A stretch of DNA of 38,351 nt from Streptosporangiaceae bacterium NEAU-GS5 (GCA_017592665.1 JAGFNW010000057.1:1-38351), one strand, 5' to 3'; positions 6,783-14,363 are shown, numbered from the stretch's first letter. Translations and numbers: made by a program. The notes: a model not told the origin generated them from the sequence alone.

Positions 6783-7556
6783 TTAATCTGCCGCGGGTGA
6801 GGCGGGGCAGGCAGCGTCAGCCGCCAGGGGTGTGGCGCACAGCGCACACCAGTCGGCAGGCTTCACCGTGCGGCCAAGGGCGGTGCGAACGGTGACGGCA
6901 GGGTCGACCGCCAGATCCGACGCGTGGGCGAAGTAGCGCACAATCCATTGGTCGTGTTCTGGTGGCCAGCCGCGCAACGTGAACTGGACCGCCGCCCTGT
7001 CGCTTGCGAACCACATGTCCGCCGGGCCGGTGGCTTCTGGCACCGAAGTCGGTAACAGCGCCCCGCTGATAACGGGTATCTGTCCTGCCGGGAAAACACA
7101 GGTGTAGGTCCGGTGGGGCCAGTGCCGGACGGAAATCAACATGGCGTGCTTTTCGAGCCGCTGGTCGACCGATCGGTCGATGATGCGGTGCGACCACGAC
7201 CCTGGCTGCATAGCGGTTCGGCCGTCGACGAGCACGTCGACATCCCAGGTCCAATCGCCGTCGCAGATACCGGTGAAGGCCGGCCCATGTGGGCTGTGGT
7301 AACCGGTGGGGTCGCCGTGGAGACCATATTCCATGTCATCGCCGCCGATGACCGTGTACGACAATCCGCCGTAGCGCTGCTCGAACCGCACCATGGCGAT
7401 GACGAGTTCCTCAGGCGCCGGCATGGCCTGGCCATCGACGTTCAGAACCGCTGCTGACCGAACGATCTGCTCATCCATCCAGGCGACCCGGCGCGAGCGG
7501 CCGGCGAGGAATCGGCGGAGGCGTTCCGACACGTGTGGATCTTCAGCGACGTACAC
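6783..7556 (-). CDS. Hypothetical protein with a SUKH/SMI1-like motif
   Basis: 257 residues, not firmly recognised. Residues ~45-75 (MPAPEELVIAMVRFEQRYGG) resemble the helix-plus-RYGG motif of SMI1/KNR4 (SUKH) proteins, many of which are immunity proteins to polymorphic toxins. The middle is rich in aromatic residues and Asp (ICDGDWTWDVDVLVDG). The C-terminus has a CALC pair (WCALCATPL) and a low-complexity Ala/Pro tail. There is no signal peptide. The GTG at 7556 is the usable start, with only a weak upstream GAG. No toxin gene is adjacent, so an immunity role is only a possibility. Confidence 0.6.
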   Translation of the reverse strand: MYVAEDPHVSERLRRFLAGRSRRVAWMDEQIVRSAAVLNVDGQAMPAPEELVIAMVRFEQRYGGLSYTVIGGDDMEYGLHGDPTGYHSPHGPAFTGICDGDWTWDVDVLVDGRTAMQPGSWSHRIIDRSVDQRLEKHAMLISVRHWPHRTYTCVFPAGQIPVISGALLPTSVPEATGPADMWFASDRAAVQFTLRGWPPEHDQWIVRYFAHASDLAVDPAVTVRTALGRTVKPADWCALCATPLAADAACPASPAAD

Positions 7557-7789
7557 CTCGGCACCCTAGCCGAGCGCTGAGTGCCCACGCCTCAGGGGCA
7601 GGAGTGTTCTTCGCCCCACCCGCCTACGGCGGAATGCGACGCGCTCCTGCCGATTGCTGGCCGCGCTGCGCCCACAGGCAACCGGTCGGCGACCGACCCT
7701 CGACCCAGCCGTGCCCGTTGTGGGATCGGTCGTCTGTCGGAGGCGGGGAGGAATGTGGCCCCGTAGATGGGTGTATCGCGCACGCGGCT

Positions 7790-7815
7790 GAGTGACCAAC
7801 TACGTGACAACACGG
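7790..7815. repeat. Iteron-like repeat, left copy
   Basis: GAGTGACCAACT followed by ACGTGACAACACGG matches 22 of 26 bases at 8336-8361. The unit is itself a near-tandem of a 12-bp GAGTGACNACCN motif. The two copies flank the small gene at 7969. Confidence 0.6.
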
Positions 7816-7968
7816 GGTAGGGGGGCGGCGAGCCTTCACCTGTGACCTTCCCCTATGTCTGGAGAAGCCTGGACGTCAGGGAGTTGGTCGGCGAGCCGTG
7901 CGCGTGCGGCAGAATCAACCTGTGCGGCCTTCAGATGAGCAAGAGGCACTTGCACGGGGTAATTGGCG

Positions 7969-8235
7969 ATGTCCCCGGACGAGTTGGCGCTGGATTTCGA
8001 CGCCGCGTATCAAGCTTCCTGGCAGTCGCGAGAGGCCGGGTGGATCAGTGACGAGGCGATGGAGTACCTCAGCGAGATCGACCGTCTCACCAACGATCTT
8101 ACGGAAGAAGGTCCCGCGCCCTGGAGCGCTGAGGGATTGCGATCCCATCCCGCTTGGGAACGCCTGAGAATCGTTGCTAGGACCGCCCTTGCCCTTATGC
8201 CTCGAGCGCCTCGCGCTACCGGCACAGGCGACTGA
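7969..8235 (+). CDS. Small hypothetical protein
   Basis: 88 residues from the ATG at 7969; an in-frame TTG at 7963 directly follows a stop, so the gene cannot extend further. The sequence (MSPDELALDFDAAYQASWQS, then MEYLSEIDRLTNDLTEEG) is acidic and mostly helical, with no signal or membrane segment. A GGGG stretch about 10 nt upstream may be its ribosome binding site. Nothing identifies function. It sits between two copies of an iteron-like repeat and beside the attachment-site-like region, so it may be cargo of the lost element. 7557-7968 upstream holds no credible gene. Confidence 0.55.
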   Translation: MSPDELALDFDAAYQASWQSREAGWISDEAMEYLSEIDRLTNDLTEEGPAPWSAEGLRSHPAWERLRIVARTALALMPRAPRATGTGD

Positions 8236-8274
8236 TCCTCGGGTTGCCAGCGGCCACTGAACAGCATGGCAAAA

Positions 8275-8311
8275 GGGGCGATCACGGTTACTCATAAATG
8301 ATCACCGCCCC
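8275..8311 (+). terminator. Imperfect hairpin after the small gene
   Basis: GGGGCGATCA (8275-8284) pairs imperfectly with TGATCACCGCCCC (8299-8311), with a 2-nt bulge. It is 40 bp past the stop of the gene at 7969. No T-tract. Confidence 0.3.
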
Positions 8312-8335
8312 AGGTCAGCGCCGCGGACGCGGGGC

Positions 8336-8361
8336 GAGTGACCACCTGAGTGACAACCCGG
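8336..8361. repeat. Iteron-like repeat, right copy
   Basis: GAGTGACCACCT followed immediately by GAGTGACAACCC: two near-identical 12-bp units in tandem, also matching 7790-7815. A related pair (GGGTGACTGACC, GAGTGACTGAGA) occurs at about 9556-9580. Confidence 0.6.
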
Positions 8362-8463
8362 ACGCATCTCGAAGGATCGCGGCGGACGCCTGAGGACTCT
8401 ATGCCAAGGTCAGTGCAGTTATACGTCCAAGCCGCAGGTCACGGTAAGTGGCTTCGCATCGAA

Positions 8464-8494
8464 GGGTCTGGGTTCAAATCCCACGGCTCCACCC
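8464..8494 (+). other. tRNA 3'-end-like sequence, candidate attachment-site core
   Basis: The string GGGTTCAAATCCC followed by ACGGCTCCACC has the TTCRANN T-loop flanked by a 4-bp T-stem and an acceptor-like tail. The upstream sequence does not fold into an anticodon arm with a 7-nt loop, and no complete tRNA is present. A hairpin terminator (8513-8546) and an integrase-like 3' remnant (8587-8705) follow. Integrative elements of actinomycetes commonly use tRNA 3' ends as att sites and carry int beside them, so this is read as an att scar. Confidence 0.5.
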
Positions 8495-8512
8495 ACCCGG
8501 AAGCAGCAGGTG

Positions 8513-8546
8513 ACAAGGGGTTTCGGAGGTCTCCGAAACCCCTTGT
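8513..8546 (+). terminator. Strong hairpin terminator nested in a longer inverted repeat
   Basis: ACAAGGGGTTTCGGAG (8513-8528) and CTCCGAAACCCCTTGT (8531-8546) form a perfect 16-bp stem with GT between, followed by CCGATTTTG. Outside it, 8485-8499 (GGCTCCACCC-ACCCG) and 8556-8571 (CGGGTCGGGTGGAGCC) are also complementary apart from one base. Confidence 0.8.
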
Positions 8547-8586
8547 CCGATTTTGCGGGTCGGGTGGAGCCGAACGGGGAGCCACC

Positions 8587-8705
8587 TCACACCGACTTGG
8601 CCGGCCTCTCGCCGAACACCTTGTTCATGGTTCCGGCACCCCCGCGGTGATCACGGGGCTTGAGTTGATTGCGGTAAGCCTGCTCGGTGAGGCGGATTCT
8701 CGCGT
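8587..8705 (-). pseudogene. Tyrosine-recombinase 3' remnant (copy 2)
   Basis: The minus strand reads RIRLTEQAYRNQLKP, then a short frame-shifted stretch, then GAGTMNKVFGERPAKSV and TGA at 8589-8587. Removing one C from a CCCC run and one G from a GGGGG run restores QLKPVITAGAGTMNKVF, the C-terminal tail style of actinomycete element integrases. The catalytic part is missing. The bases after the stop (GAGGTGGCTCCCCG) match those after copy 1 at 4626. It faces the tRNA-like att core and terminator, as an intact int gene would. Confidence 0.55.
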
Positions 8706-8785
8706 ACCCGCATCGAACCGCAGTTGGGAAGGCGCGGCTTCTCTGGTTCCTGTACGGCTACGCACACCCGTCGTGGACAGCCTGG

Positions 8786-9361
8786 TCAGTAAGTGCACTG
8801 CACGATGGCGTCGTCGAGTTCGATTTCGGCGGGGTAGGGCCCCGGCCCCATGGCTCCCAGGGTGAACCGCAGCACGACATTGGGGCGTTGCGCGGTCCAG
8901 GTCACCGTGTGGAGTGTCCAGCTGTCGGTCGATCCTGGATAGGGCACCGACTTCAGCGCGAGGTACGTCCACGTGTCGGGATCGATCACTTCGACGTTCA
9001 ACTGGGGATCCCCACCCCTCAGCTTCGCCCAGATGCCCGCGCTGCAACTGATCCCCGGACGACTTATCACCGGCGTGAGCTGGATGGTGCGCCCGATCGA
9101 GCACCAATCCGGCCTGTAGAGGACCCGCCAGTGGGCGAATCCGGTCCCGGAACGCGCGGGTCTGGTACTGCTCGTGTAGTACGGCCCCCAACAGGTCCCC
9201 ACGACGGTGGGTGTCCACCTGGACGCTGGATTACTGGCGGGCTCGAACCCGTCGGTGAGCTGCCAGATCCCGGCGGAGGCCGGCCCGGCCGGGGCGAGCA
9301 CGACCGCGGCGGCGACCGTGGCCGCGATGAACGCGCGAGACAACCTCGCATGTAAGCGCAT
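8786..9361 (-). CDS. Secreted protein, probable jelly-roll carbohydrate-binding-like fold
   Basis: 191 residues from ATG 9361. The signal peptide MRLHARLSRAFIAATVAAA continues VVLAPAGPASA with cleavage before GIWQ. The mature part (GFEPASNPASRWTP, CSAGIWAKLRGGDPQLNVEV, WTLHTVTWTAQRPNVVLRFT, then EIELDDAIVQC) has the strand pattern and final (L/I)DDxxV strand of CBM4/9-like jelly-roll domains. Four Cys may form two disulfides. It has no catalytic module, so it may be a stand-alone extracellular binding protein. The frame is open upstream to 9601, but that part is arginine-rich and has no signal, so the internal ATG was chosen. Confidence 0.75.
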   Translation of the reverse strand: MRLHARLSRAFIAATVAAAVVLAPAGPASAGIWQLTDGFEPASNPASRWTPTVVGTCWGPYYTSSTRPARSGTGFAHWRVLYRPDWCSIGRTIQLTPVISRPGISCSAGIWAKLRGGDPQLNVEVIDPDTWTYLALKSVPYPGSTDSWTLHTVTWTAQRPNVVLRFTLGAMGPGPYPAEIELDDAIVQCTY

Positions 9362-10174
9362 GCGCCCAATGTGAACACGACCCGACGACCTGTAGACCCT
9401 GGACTTTCCAGCCTGACACCCTGGGGAGCGCGGTTGAGCGCGGCAATGTCGTCGGAAGAACCGGCGAAAGCGTGGCCATCTGTGCTCACACCTGGGTCGA
9501 TACCGTAGGAGGACAGAGGCCGGTCCGATCATCGAAGCCAACCTTTTGATCTTCCGGGTGACTGACCGAGTGACTGAGATGTGAAAATTTCGTCCCTGCA
9601 CTCTCCAGGAGCATCGGCCGAAGTTGCTTCTGGTTGCGCCATGGCGACGGAACTCGGTGGTGCCGTCACCGACCTGGCCGTCTGGGTTTCCCCCAGCCGT
9701 ACAGGATCGGCGATTCGGCCGCAGACACCGGAGGCGGCACCATCACATGGTCACAAGCGCACAAACAAAAGTCGTGACCGCCCACAGCCACCCGCGCAGT
9801 CTGGCCATCACCATGGTTCCTTTCATCGGTAAGCAGTAGCCGGTCCCCGCCGAAAGATCCCACCGGACGTGGTCTGCCCATCAAGCTGCGAGGCGATTCG
9901 AGTAAACGGTCGCCGCCGACCTGGGTGGACCGCCGGACGGTCAAATGTTCCAGAGCTGGCCGGGTCCTGCGTGGCGGCTCCCTATTTTTCGCGAGCCGGA
10001 AGCGTGCCCGGCCAAGCCCTGCCCAACGGTCCCCGAGGCGGGGCAGCGTCAACTTCCCGGATTGTCCACGCACAAATACATAGGGCGGAGCGGCACTTGT
10101 GCTTGGCCTCGGCGTCGAGTTGCCGACCATGCTGGCCGGGCCGATCACAGGGGGAAGAGTTGTCGAAGGAACGC
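9362..10174. other. 813 bp intergenic stretch with possible small decayed secreted gene
   Basis: On the minus strand near 9815-9745 a signal-peptide-like start MVMARLRGWLWAVTTFVCAL is followed by a stop. In a neighbouring frame the sequence continues MVPPPVSAAESPILYGWGKP to a stop at 9666. This could be a frameshifted small secreted protein. A 12-bp near-tandem related to the 8336 repeat lies at ~9556-9580. No other supported feature is seen. Confidence 0.35.
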
Positions 10175-10591
10175 ATGGATGTCGCCGGACGTGTCGAACC
10201 GGGATTGGCCGGCGTGCTGGAGGACTATGTGGCCGACTGGTCGTGCCGGACCGGTATCGCGGTCGAACTCTGGGCATTGCCCGCGAAGAGCGTGCCCGCG
10301 GGTATGTCCGAGGCTGTCCTGCAGGTCATCGCGTACGCGCTGGACAACGTCGAACGGCACAGCGGTGCCGGGCAGGTCTCGATCGCGGTGACCGTGAGTC
10401 GCGCCGGTCTGCGCCTGACGATCAGCGACGACGGGAGGGGAATGCGGCCGGGTGCCGGGAGAAGCGGGGTTGCCCGGATGAGGGCCGGCTTCGTCGCGCT
10501 GGGTGGCACCCTGTCTGTCAACGGCGTCATCGGAGGGGGGACCACGGTGTCCGGGGTGCTGCCCATTGCTCAGCACGCGATACGCGCCTAG
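10175..10591 (+). CDS. Orphan histidine-kinase-type ATPase domain (NarL/LiaS class)
   Basis: 138 residues. An HATPase_c domain from the NarX/LiaS class of kinases: the N-box AYALDNVERHSGAGQ, the G1 box SDDGRGM, then GVARMRAGFVALGGTLSVNG and IGGGTTVSGVLP. The N-terminal portion (VEPGLAGVLEDYVADWSCRT) is the linker that normally follows the HisKA_3 dimerisation helix. That helix, its phospho-accepting His, any sensor and any partner response regulator are absent. ATG 10175 follows AAGGA by 5 nt; a TTG at 10160 after GGGGGA is an alternative. It may be a remnant of a full kinase or a stand-alone ATPase/anti-sigma-like protein. Confidence 0.7.
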   Translation: MDVAGRVEPGLAGVLEDYVADWSCRTGIAVELWALPAKSVPAGMSEAVLQVIAYALDNVERHSGAGQVSIAVTVSRAGLRLTISDDGRGMRPGAGRSGVARMRAGFVALGGTLSVNGVIGGGTTVSGVLPIAQHAIRA

Positions 10592-10669
10592 AGCAGGGTT
10601 TGGCCCACGCCTCGCGGGCCACGCCGGCCGACCGCGCCCGGAGGAGCCGCAACCGGTCGCTATGCCAAG

Positions 10670-11143
10670 ATGTCCGGCATGGACACCGAGCGATTCGAGG
10701 TGAGCCGGGACGTCCGCGCCTCGCCGGAGCGTGTGTTCGCGCTGCTGTGCAACCCTCAGGGACATGTCGCGATCGACAGTTCCGGGATGCTGCAGTCGGC
10801 GGAGGGCGAACCGGTCAGGGCCGTGGGCGACAGCTTCGTCGTCCACATGGATCGCGAGGCCCTCAACGACATGCCCTTGGGCAAGTACGACGTGACCGTC
10901 CTCATCACCAAGTACCAGCAGGATCGGCTCCTGGAATGGACCATCCGAGGCCGGATCCGCCCCCAGATCAAGCACCTTTACGGGTATCGTCTCGAGCCGA
11001 TCGAGACCGGCGCCAGGGTCGTGTCCTACTACGACTGGAGCGAGATCGACGAGGTGTACCGGGACAAGGGCATCTTCCCGGTCATCTCCGAGACCGCCCT
11101 GCGCGCCACACTCGGCATCCTGGACCGTACGCTCGCGACCTGA
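10670..11143 (+). CDS. SRPBCC (START-like) family protein
   Basis: 157 residues with the polyketide-cyclase/START-like pattern: an N-terminal strand FEVSRDVRASPERVFALLCN, then GDSFVVHMDREAL, DRLLEWTIRGRI, YGYRLEPIETGARVVSYYDW, and a long C-terminal helix. This fold has a hydrophobic cavity for lipid-like ligands. Actinomycete members range from cyclases to poorly understood small-molecule binders. The start is ATG 10670, with a second ATG three codons later. The broken SDR follows on the same strand, so the two may once have formed an operon. Confidence 0.75.
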   Translation: MSGMDTERFEVSRDVRASPERVFALLCNPQGHVAIDSSGMLQSAEGEPVRAVGDSFVVHMDREALNDMPLGKYDVTVLITKYQQDRLLEWTIRGRIRPQIKHLYGYRLEPIETGARVVSYYDWSEIDEVYRDKGIFPVISETALRATLGILDRTLAT

Positions 11144-11197
11144 ATGCCGGCTATCGCGCCGTCGACGTCAAGATCGCCGGACACGGGAGCGGGTCTG

Positions 11198-11683
11198 ATG
11201 ACGCGTCTGAGCTCGACGGTCATCATGGTCGTGGGTGCCACGTCCGGAATCGGCCGGGCTGTGGCGCTGCGCCTGGCCGCGGAGGGAGCCATGGCCGTCG
11301 CGGCCGGCCGGCGCGCCGAGCTGGGTGAGAGCCTGGTCGCCGAGATCGTCCACTACGGCGGCCAGGCCGTGTTCCTTCCCTGCGACGCGACCGAGGAAGA
11401 CGATGTGGCAGCGGCGGTCGGCACCACGGTGAGCACGTTCGGCCGGCTGGACGGCGCGGTCAACAACGCCTCCACCGCGGCGGTCTCCGCGATCCCCGGG
11501 CTGGCCGCCTATACAGCGGCCAAACACGGTGTCGCTGGTCTGACCAGGTCAGCCGCGCTGGAGTGGGCTGACCGCGGTGTCCGGGTCAACGCGCTGGTCA
11601 CCGGCAACGTCGACACACCGCTGTACCGTCGGCTGCTCGGCGCGCCACCGCAATGTGACCGTGCACGCCGAGCGGCGTACTGA
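11198..11683 (+). pseudogene. Short-chain dehydrogenase with internal deletion
   Basis: 161 residues from ATG 11198. The NAD(P)-binding start VVGATSGIGRAVALRLAAEG, the DATEEDDV turn and VNNAS are normal. The sequence then jumps to STAAVSAIPGLAAYTAAKHG, which belongs to the segment around the catalytic Ser and Tyr-x-x-x-Lys. The ~40-50 residues usual between NNAG and the catalytic Ser strand are missing; the repeat of NNAS/NTSS-like sequence may have promoted the deletion. The C-terminus also ends early (RLLGAPPQCDRARRAAY), without the usual GxxLxVDGG end. The lost helices are needed for dimer and active-site structure, so it is most likely inactive. Confidence 0.7.
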
Positions 11684-11689
11684 TCTCGC

Positions 11690-12442
11690 TCAGGCGGGGA
11701 GTGCCTTCTTGGGGATCGTTGTGACGTGGGAGGCCGGCGGCGCGCTGATCCTTACCGACGAGCCCCAGCCGGAGTACTCCGTGTCCACGGTGAACACGAA
11801 TGGCCCGACGGGTGACCTCGCCTGCCATGTGGTGGTCAGGTGTTCGGGCAGGCGGCCCTTGCCGAGTGACAGGACATAGGAGACGGTCCCGTCTTCGGGT
11901 CGCATGTCGAACACGGCCTCAACCCCCGGCGAGACCTTCGCGAGCCGAAGAACGCTCAGTTTGCCGCGATATGTGTTCCTGCTGTGGTTCGTTGTGCGCA
12001 GTAGCAGGGCCAGCACGTCTGGGTCGGTGACGTCGAGCACCTGACCGCTGTACGGCTCGCTGCTGTGACAGTCGTAGCGCTTCAGCCAGCTCTTGCCAGT
12101 GGAGGGCAGGGGACGCCGCTCATCGCGGCCGCCTCTGGTGTAGCAGGTCTCGCCGATCCTGATCGTCTCGACCGGATTGCGGAAGTCGAGGGTGATTTTG
12201 TAGGTGGCCGAGTTCTTTGACGCGACGGAGCCGTGTCGGCCGAAGGCGACCGCGCCATGCGCCCGCATGTACGTCGATCCCGGTGCCGACTTAATGGAAA
12301 GGGTGACGAACTCCGTGAAGCGTACGCCTCGGCCTTTCATGAACTGGGCCTTGAGCGCTTTCACGGGGCTGACAGGGGCCGCCTGCGCGGGGGCCGGCAC
12401 GAGGAGCGCGAGCAACGGCAGGATCGCTAACGCGGGTTTCAT
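11690..12442 (-). CDS. Secreted LolA/LppX-like protein
   Basis: 250 residues with a signal peptide (MKPALAILPLLALLVPAPAQ, cleavage after AQA). It has no lipobox Cys, unlike mycobacterial LppX relatives. The mature part has the alternating strands of a half-barrel: VRFTEFVTLSI, MRAHGAVAFG, ATYKITLDF, ETIRIGETCYTRGG, then DVTDPDVLALLLRTTNH and LPEHLTTTWQA near the end. Two Cys (in ETCYTR and YDCHSS) could bond. This fold carries hydrophobic ligands across the envelope; the ligand here is unknown. It is convergent with the broken SDR, only 6 bp apart. Confidence 0.7.
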   Translation of the reverse strand: MKPALAILPLLALLVPAPAQAAPVSPVKALKAQFMKGRGVRFTEFVTLSIKSAPGSTYMRAHGAVAFGRHGSVASKNSATYKITLDFRNPVETIRIGETCYTRGGRDERRPLPSTGKSWLKRYDCHSSEPYSGQVLDVTDPDVLALLLRTTNHSRNTYRGKLSVLRLAKVSPGVEAVFDMRPEDGTVSYVLSLGKGRLPEHLTTTWQARSPVGPFVFTVDTEYSGWGSSVRISAPPASHVTTIPKKALPA

Positions 12443-12560
12443 GCTTCAAGCTTGCATCCCCAACACGGCACGGCGCGCTTCAGCCTCGTCGCGGTCAGAG
12501 GTCGGGCACGCCGGCGATGTGGTCGAGCTCGTCGTCGCTGGTGGTGCGGCGCTCCCTCTT

Positions 12561-13661
12561 CTATAGGCACGCCTCGAGGGCGTCGTAGCATGCGTCGCTG
12601 CGGTCGTGGCCGGCGAGCCGGCGCGTCATGTAGGCCAGTGCGTATCCGCGATCCAGGTCCATGCCCGCGGACGAGCCGCCGATGCCGCCCAGCCCGACGA
12701 AGCCGCCCTCCCGGCGCCAGCCGAGCGTCCAGGTGGCCTCCTGATCGAGCAGCCGGTCCACCCCGACGGCTTGCGGCTTCAGTGCCTCGTCGAGGACGGC
12801 CGATGGCAAGAGGCGAGGTTCGCCGGCGAGCAGGGCCGCGTACAGGCCGGCCAGACCGCGGGCCGTGGCATGGCCGTTGATCGCGGGTATTTCGGCAGTG
12901 CGCCAGCCTGTGCCATTGAGAACCTCGAGCGTGAGCAGTCCGCTCGGGTTGGCCAGCGCCCGCGCCCAGAGGCTCCCGTACGCCCCGGCGACGCTCGCCG
13001 GCCAGTCGTCGGCGCCGTATTCCAGCTCGGCGACGCGGGCAAGGTCGCTTGCGGGGAGTCCGATGTGGACGTCCAGGTCGAGGGGGCCGGCGATCTCGTC
13101 CCGGATCACCTGGCCGACCGTGCCGCCGGGGTCACCGGCTCGGCGGAGGATGGTGCCGACGACATGCCCGTAGGTGACCGCGTGCTCTCCGTGCGCGGTG
13201 CCGGGCTCCCATTCCGCCGGTGTGGCCGCGATGGCGGCGGCGAACCGGTCCCAATCGAAGGCCGCCTCGGCGGGCAGCGGCTCGGCCACGACCGGCACAC
13301 CCGCCTGGTGCGCCAGCGCGTGCCGTACCGTGGCCGACGCCTTTCCTCCGAAGCCGAACTCCGGCCAGTAGCGGGTGACCGGCGCGTCCAGGTCGACGCG
13401 CCCGTCGGCGACCCGGCGCAGCAGCGCGAGTGCGGCGATCGGCTTGCACACCGAGAACGTCGTCACCAACGTGTCGCGTGTCCACGGGCGGGTGCGCGCG
13501 CTGTCGGCCCAGCCGCCCCACAGGTCGACCACCGGCCTGCCGTCGACGAAGGCGGCCAGCGCGGCTCCGGTCTCCTGGCCTGTGTTGAGCAGGTCGCGAA
13601 AGACGTCGGCGACCGCCGCGAATGCGGGATCGGTTGTCCCGTTTACCGGTACCTGGTGCAT
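12561..13661 (-). CDS. Class C beta-lactamase-family serine hydrolase (EstB-like)
   Basis: 366 residues from ATG 13661 (upstream AAGG, 9 nt). S70-V-C-K73 is the nucleophile SxxK motif, in the context TLVTTFSVCKPIAALALLRR. Y164 in HAVTYGHVVGTIL fits the YxN/YxS element. The third motif is GLGGIGGSSAGMD, where the usual HxG is LGG. The DLWGGWAD motif near residue 46 is typical of the esterase/EstB branch of the family. There is no signal peptide, so it is cytoplasmic and more likely an esterase or peptidase than an antibiotic-hydrolysing enzyme. Immediately after its stop the same frame continues for about 21 codons, which may be chance. Confidence 0.88.
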   Translation of the reverse strand: MHQVPVNGTTDPAFAAVADVFRDLLNTGQETGAALAAFVDGRPVVDLWGGWADSARTRPWTRDTLVTTFSVCKPIAALALLRRVADGRVDLDAPVTRYWPEFGFGGKASATVRHALAHQAGVPVVAEPLPAEAAFDWDRFAAAIAATPAEWEPGTAHGEHAVTYGHVVGTILRRAGDPGGTVGQVIRDEIAGPLDLDVHIGLPASDLARVAELEYGADDWPASVAGAYGSLWARALANPSGLLTLEVLNGTGWRTAEIPAINGHATARGLAGLYAALLAGEPRLLPSAVLDEALKPQAVGVDRLLDQEATWTLGWRREGGFVGLGGIGGSSAGMDLDRGYALAYMTRRLAGHDRSDACYDALEACL

Positions 13662-13758
13662 GAGGTCGACCTTACGGGCATCTCTGATCACGCGGGCAGC
13701 GCTGTTTCGCGGCCCACTACATTGGATGCATGGTCGATGGTTGGACGGCTGGCGCCTT

Positions 13759-14076
13759 ATGACAGACCGGCTGGCGATGGTCGCCGACCTCTGGACTGCG
13801 CACAGACAGGCGCCGTTTCCTCGCCGGCTGACAAGTGTCGACGTGATGGGCGTCGACATGGTGGTGCTCGATTTGCACGTGGCGATGTGCGTCAATAGCT
13901 GGCTGAATCGAGATGCGAACGACGATGACCAGTGCCGAGACATGCTTGCGACATGCGCGCCGCGACTTCGCCGAGTCATCCCGGAGCTGCCGCACGATGA
14001 GGCCGCCTACTACCAGAGGCTGCTCGATATGACGACATTGGTCCTCGAAGCGTTGGGCGATCCGCCGTCTGGCTGA
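13759..14076 (+). CDS. Conserved-looking hypothetical protein
   Basis: 105 residues starting MTDRLAMVADLWTAHRQAPF. Upstream in-frame ATG at 13726 is an alternative. The sequence contains LTSVDVMGVDMVVLDLHVAM and a helical, acidic C-terminus (AAYYQRLLDMTTLVLEALGD). It has no membrane segment or known motif. It is divergent from the beta-lactamase-like gene, and no good ribosome binding site is visible, so a leaderless transcript is possible. Function unknown. Confidence 0.55.
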   Translation: MTDRLAMVADLWTAHRQAPFPRRLTSVDVMGVDMVVLDLHVAMCVNSWLNRDANDDDQCRDMLATCAPRLRRVIPELPHDEAAYYQRLLDMTTLVLEALGDPPSG

Positions 14077-14126
14077 GCGAAGCTCCTCGTCAACTGGTCG
14101 CCGGTCGCAGTGCCTATGCTGAGACG

Positions 14127-14363
14127 GTGGACCAGCCCTTCCTGCAGGAGACCTTCCAGCTGCGCTCGGACTTCATCCCGCTATGTGACCTGCTGAAATA
14201 CTGCTCGGTCACGGACAGCGGCGGCGAGGCCAAGCATCTCATCTCGGCGGGCGAGGTCCTCGTCGACGGAGCCGTCGAACTGCGCAGGCGTTGCAAGATC
14301 CGGGCGGGCCAGGTCGTGAGCGGTCTCGACTTCCAGATTCATGTCGTGGCGGACGCCGGCTGA
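14127..14363 (+). CDS. S4-domain RNA-binding protein (YbcJ-like)
   Basis: 78 residues forming a single S4 domain: FIPLCDLLKYCSVTDSGGEA, then KHLISAGEVLVDGAVELRRR and CKIRAGQVV. This matches the small YbcJ/RluB-like S4 proteins (SGGEAK, G-x-V-x-V-x-G-x-V-E-x-R-R), which bind structured RNA such as rRNA or tRNA. The start is GTG 14127. The length equals that of stand-alone family members, so it is complete. It is monocistronic as far as can be seen. Confidence 0.9.
   Translation: MDQPFLQETFQLRSDFIPLCDLLKYCSVTDSGGEAKHLISAGEVLVDGAVELRRRCKIRAGQVVSGLDFQIHVVADAG

Noticed and set aside
7790-8361. CRISPR array
   Set aside because: The GAGTGAC repeats are too few, too short and imperfect, and no regular spacer series or cas gene exists anywhere in the window.
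8400-8494. Complete tRNA gene
   Set aside because: Only T-arm and acceptor-like 3' sequence is present; CTTCG-CAT-CGAAG gives a 3-nt loop, not an anticodon arm, and no D-arm or 5' acceptor strand pairs with it.
12482-12560. Short in-frame extension after the beta-lactamase stop
   Set aside because: About 21 codons with protein-like content but no start, RBS or recognisable family; too short to call.
12606-13898. 430-codon plus-strand frame
   Set aside because: Antisense to the beta-lactamase-like gene, which has clear SxxK and other motifs.
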